Source: Parabacteroides bouchesdurhonensis (GTDB lineage: Bacteria; Bacteroidota; Bacteroidia; Bacteroidales; Tannerellaceae). Taken from it: 64,000 nucleotides of DNA. The notes beneath the pieces are model-generated. The model saw only the letters and a list, made by a program, of their open reading frames with translations, had not been told where the DNA came from and made no database searches. The position numbers and the translations under genes were made by a program. The stretch is from NCBI RefSeq assembly GCF_900186615.1, contig NZ_LT896588.1, forward strand, positions 3,350,348 through 3,414,347, in the 5' to 3' direction. This document shows positions 61,330 through 64,000 of the stretch, piece by piece (position 1 is the stretch's first letter; each line of letters opens with the position of its first letter).

Positions 61330-63759
61330 TTAAACTCCTGCCTGAGTTACGGTAATCACTTTCTTTACAGATGCATCACCCATTTTCTGGATTGTGATGG
61401 TTGCCGTACGTTCTACATTGCCGGAGTTATCGGAAGGTGTGATCTTGAATGTATCAGCGCCGGCATCTTTTGTTCCTACGGTTAGCCAGCCAGCCTCATT
61501 TCCGGTAACTGTGCCTACTTCCCAGTCTCCGTCTGCCAGAAAAGGAGTTACGCTTACTGTAACCTCACTGGTTTCATCAATAGCCAGACTAACTGTTCCA
61601 CCGGCATAAGTTGCCGAACCACCGCTAACGCTTGCAACATCCAGTGTTTCCTGTTTAGCTGCCTGGGTAACATTCAATACATAATAGATCTTTTCCGGTT
61701 TAGAGGTATTAACCAGTTTCAGGCTGATAGAACGGGCGGCGTACGTGTCGTTGGCAGTAGCTGCAATCTCGAAAGAGCCTGTTCCTGTCGGGTTCGTTAT
61801 GTTAGAAATAGTTACCCAATCCTGTGTAAAGCCGGTGTTATCCGTATGACCGTCAAATGTCCATTCGCTGTCGGCATTTACCGTAACTTCGGTAGCTGCC
61901 AATGCGTCGGCACCTATATTCAAAGTCTGCTTGTCTATCGCAATGGTTGGACATACCAAACGGATGATTCCTAATGACTGAGGCATCTGGCGGATGGCAA
62001 GTGTCTGTTCAAGTGTAGTTCCTGCTACTTTCACTGTACCGCGTTTTACGGTGCCGGTTTTGTTTTCTGCCATGGTTAAAATCAATGAATCACTAGTAGC
62101 ATTCATCGCCGTAGTTGCAAAAATACCATCACCTGCATTAGTTATTGTAGGAGTACCATCTGTTGATTCAACCGGAATAGCCACGCGCAGGTCATAACCC
62201 GGAAGAACAATTGTATCGCCTTCGATAGACAAGCCGACAATGCCTTTAGGTTCGCCCACGTTCAAATGAGTACCGCTATCATTAACAGGCTGTTCTACCA
62301 ACAATGTCTGGGTGATGGAAGGACGCATTACGTTACGGAAAATGATAGCACCCGTACGAGGCTTTTCACTGCTGGGGTTGGCCTTTGTCGTTTCAAACAC
62401 CAGTTCCTTAGCTACCGTACCGGCGGCAGGAGCTGTAAGGCTTAACCAATCGTCGCCCTTTATCACTTCGGCAGTCCATTCCGTTGAAGCGGCTACCGTT
62501 ATTTTCTGGTTGGCTTTTATGGAATTATCTGCCAATACCAACGTGTTTTTGCCTTCATCTATCGTGCCTGTTTCGGCCGGAGCGCTCAAGCCGAAAGTGC
62601 CGTAACCGGCATGCTGGATAATCGTATCGGCTACGTTCCAATCCAATACGTTGATCGTAGCGGTGATGTAGTTCGTTCCTACCGACAAGACATTGATCAC
62701 GTAGCGGTGGTTCGCATCTACCGTCATGGCCGTTGCGGCATCCTGCTGGTCTTTACGGAGCAACACAGGATATAATACAGGGTCGCCATCCCCGGCTGCG
62801 CCGCTTCTACCTCCCAATACGATAGAGAAGTCTTTTGCTTCATCAAGCGTAGGCGCTGTTCCCTTAGGAGCAGGATAGGTATAGAACGCTGCCAAGGCAT
62901 CGCCGTTGTTGGCGTTATCTACAGCCTTGAAGTCGATACGTTCGGAAGTAGTCCAAAGGTCGGTCAGCTTAGACCAGTAGCCATTCGCATTTGTTGTTGC
63001 GTCAGCTTCCGTGCCGTGGGCGGCATCGTCAAACAGGTAAGCCTGTGAACGGGGGTTTTCCAACTGAATCCACTCGATAAAGAAGCGGGAATCGACACTT
63101 GTATTGACAATGTCGAAACGCGCCATACGGCGTTTCAGCACGATGTCGATGGAGTTGTTCCAATCCACACCGGCATCACCTTTCTTCAAACTATCTGCAA
63201 TATTGATAGCATAATCGGCTGTCATCAACAGCGGGCAGGCGATATGGCCGGTCAGCTTGTTGGTCAGGCCGCTGGCAAAAGCGGTCGTGTCCGTTTCACC
63301 CAGCTTGAACTGGTTGAAGGCATCCTGGTTGCGGCCGTTTCCTACAAAATAAAGGCGTTTGCGGTTCTTTCCCATCAAAGAGATGGCAGCGGTGGATTCC
63401 GTGCCGTTGTTCGTAATCTCGATCTTATCGCCGGATGCGCTCGTGCCATCCGAACGGAAGATTTCTTCCAGCAGCATCTTTCCGTCAGGACGTTCCGTTC
63501 CATCCGGGAAAGTATCCTTGCCGAAGACAAAGATGTCTAGGGTACGAAGTTCGTTTTCGCCTGCTACGGTAACGGCAGGGCCGTAAGAGACCACGCCGCC
63601 GCCGAAGCCGCCCAGCACAAATTTAAGTTCCGTACGCCCGTCTTGTGCGGCAGATGAACCGCCACCGGGAATACCGCCCTGGCCAAGGTCGGTATCATCC
63701 GTACAAGCACCCATCATCAGGGTGGCCAGCGCCATTGCGCAATAATACTTTTTCTTCAT
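61330..63759 (-). CDS. Fimbrial lipoprotein with BACON-like repeats
   Basis: This 809-residue lipoprotein (MMGACTDDTD) has an N-terminal fimbrial DUF4906/Mfa-like half (ELRTLDIFVFGKD, RRMARFDIVNTS) and about four BACON-like repeats, each ending in motifs such as QTLLVEQPV, QTLAIRQMP, VLNVTQAA and KVITVTQAGV. The N-terminal half resembles the DGR target, but the protein stops at the last repeat and has no lectin-like tip. It may pair with the FISUMP protein just downstream. Confidence 0.8.
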   Translation of the reverse strand: MKKKYYCAMALATLMMGACTDDTDLGQGGIPGGGSSAAQDGRTELKFVLGGFGGGVVSYGPAVTVAGENELRTLDIFVFGKDTFPDGTERPDGKMLLEEIFRSDGTSASGDKIEITNNGTESTAAISLMGKNRKRLYFVGNGRNQDAFNQFKLGETDTTAFASGLTNKLTGHIACPLLMTADYAINIADSLKKGDAGVDWNNSIDIVLKRRMARFDIVNTSVDSRFFIEWIQLENPRSQAYLFDDAAHGTEADATTNANGYWSKLTDLWTTSERIDFKAVDNANNGDALAAFYTYPAPKGTAPTLDEAKDFSIVLGGRSGAAGDGDPVLYPVLLRKDQQDAATAMTVDANHRYVINVLSVGTNYITATINVLDWNVADTIIQHAGYGTFGLSAPAETGTIDEGKNTLVLADNSIKANQKITVAASTEWTAEVIKGDDWLSLTAPAAGTVAKELVFETTKANPSSEKPRTGAIIFRNVMRPSITQTLLVEQPVNDSGTHLNVGEPKGIVGLSIEGDTIVLPGYDLRVAIPVESTDGTPTITNAGDGIFATTAMNATSDSLILTMAENKTGTVKRGTVKVAGTTLEQTLAIRQMPQSLGIIRLVCPTIAIDKQTLNIGADALAATEVTVNADSEWTFDGHTDNTGFTQDWVTISNITNPTGTGSFEIAATANDTYAARSISLKLVNTSKPEKIYYVLNVTQAAKQETLDVASVSGGSATYAGGTVSLAIDETSEVTVSVTPFLADGDWEVGTVTGNEAGWLTVGTKDAGADTFKITPSDNSGNVERTATITIQKMGDASVKKVITVTQAGV

Positions 63760-63850
63760 AACGTTTAATTATTTAGTTGTTTATTTACCCTGCGACCTTA
63801 TTCGCAGTTCTTTGTTATTTTACCCTCTATATCATTTTATATTCATTACC

Positions 63851-64000
63851 CTACATGAAACCTCCCAGGTCGCCGCCGTCTTCCCAATCTCCTACGCCTA
63901 CGGTCGATACCGACACTTCGTCGCCGTCTATCAGCAGCTGCAAATCGAACTCCTGGCGGAGGTTGTTATCCAGATCAATACTTGTCGTATTGAAGTATTT
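63851..64000 (-). CDS. Fimbrillin-family protein, C-terminal end only
   Basis: The minus strand is open from the window edge to a TAG at 63851-63853 and gives about 49 residues ending [19 protein letters not shown]. The VGVGDWEDG segment is the usual last strand of Bacteroidales fimbrillins. The gene starts outside the window. Confidence 0.7.
   Translation of the reverse strand, partial: KYFNTTSIDLDNNLRQEFDLQLLIDGDEVSVSTVGVGDWEDGGDLGGFM

Noticed and set aside
1-64000. CRISPR array, rRNA or tRNA genes
   Set aside because: The tandem repeats found (TR cassettes and 23-bp palindromes) have no unique spacers of regular length, and no cas gene, tRNA cloverleaf or rRNA sequence was recognised.

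Overview
The window is chromosomal DNA of a Bacteroidales bacterium (Bacteroidota), most likely Parabacteroides or a close relative of Bacteroides. The evidence is the many lipoprotein fimbrillin-family genes, BACON-type repeat proteins, LruC-domain proteins, an RprXY-like two-component pair, promoters with the Bacteroidota -7 box TAnnTTTG, and the lack of Shine-Dalgarno sites. The genus is an inference; the order is well supported.

Layout. 1-10.3 kb: housekeeping genes (end of fhs, an esterase, proS, a Gfo/Idh/MocA oxidoreductase, poxB), a truncated di-heme peroxidase, a 58-residue Cys-Cys protein and a response regulator/sensor kinase pair. 10.25-11.1 kb: a graveyard of three spliced gene remnants (LytTR regulator, CusB-like, CusA-like). 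11.2-31 kb: a large minus-strand type V pilus (fimbrillin) operon ending in a diversity-generating retroelement (DGR). 31.1-32 kb: a tyrosine recombinase beside a 200-bp segment bounded by 31-bp inverted repeats, read here as an invertible promoter. 32.2-39.7 kb: an rclC-rclA-gnd-zwf-pgl operon with two AraC-type regulators (reactive chlorine/redox defence plus NADPH supply). 39.9-41.8 kb: DUF2156 and GNAT genes. 41.8-53.4 kb: two LruC-domain surface lipoproteins, an NtrC-type regulator, an ExoX-C-like protein, a hybrid kinase and an EptA-like phosphoethanolamine transferase. 53.5-56.6 kb: an alanine/sodium symporter, a small hypothetical gene and an AbiEii-like nucleotidyltransferase with its DUF6922 partner. 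56.7-64 kb: a second fimbrial operon, cut by the window edge.

The main discovery is the DGR. A 1127-residue lipoprotein with six BACON-like repeats ends in a FISUMP/C-type-lectin-like domain that carries a 139-bp variable repeat (VR, 17279-17417). A reverse transcriptase with the DGR-type IGNLTSQ motif and YVDD active site, and an Avd-like helical protein, lie downstream. Between target and RT stand four tandem template-repeat (TR) cassettes about 360 bp apart, not one. Only the farthest from the RT (TR4, 15998-16136) is the parent of the VR in this window: I count 16 differences, all at template adenines. The other three TRs differ at many non-A positions and have no VR here, so they may serve targets elsewhere. 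Each TR follows a conserved leader of about 140 nt whose stems are kept by compensating base changes, which suggests a structured RNA. A 10-bp-stem, 4-nt-loop hairpin lies just after the VR and after none of the TRs, like the hairpins known to guide DGR retrohoming.

The pilus operon that carries this target appears to be phase variable. The segment between the inverted repeats has one good -7 box, and in this assembly it points away from the operon (OFF). Inversion would place it about 80 nt upstream of the first pilus gene. The locus would thus combine on/off switching of a whole pilus with targeted mutagenesis of its presumed tip adhesin. Both fimbrial loci also share an HU-like protein, a DUF4469 protein and a set of 23-bp tandem palindromes just downstream of the DUF4469 gene.
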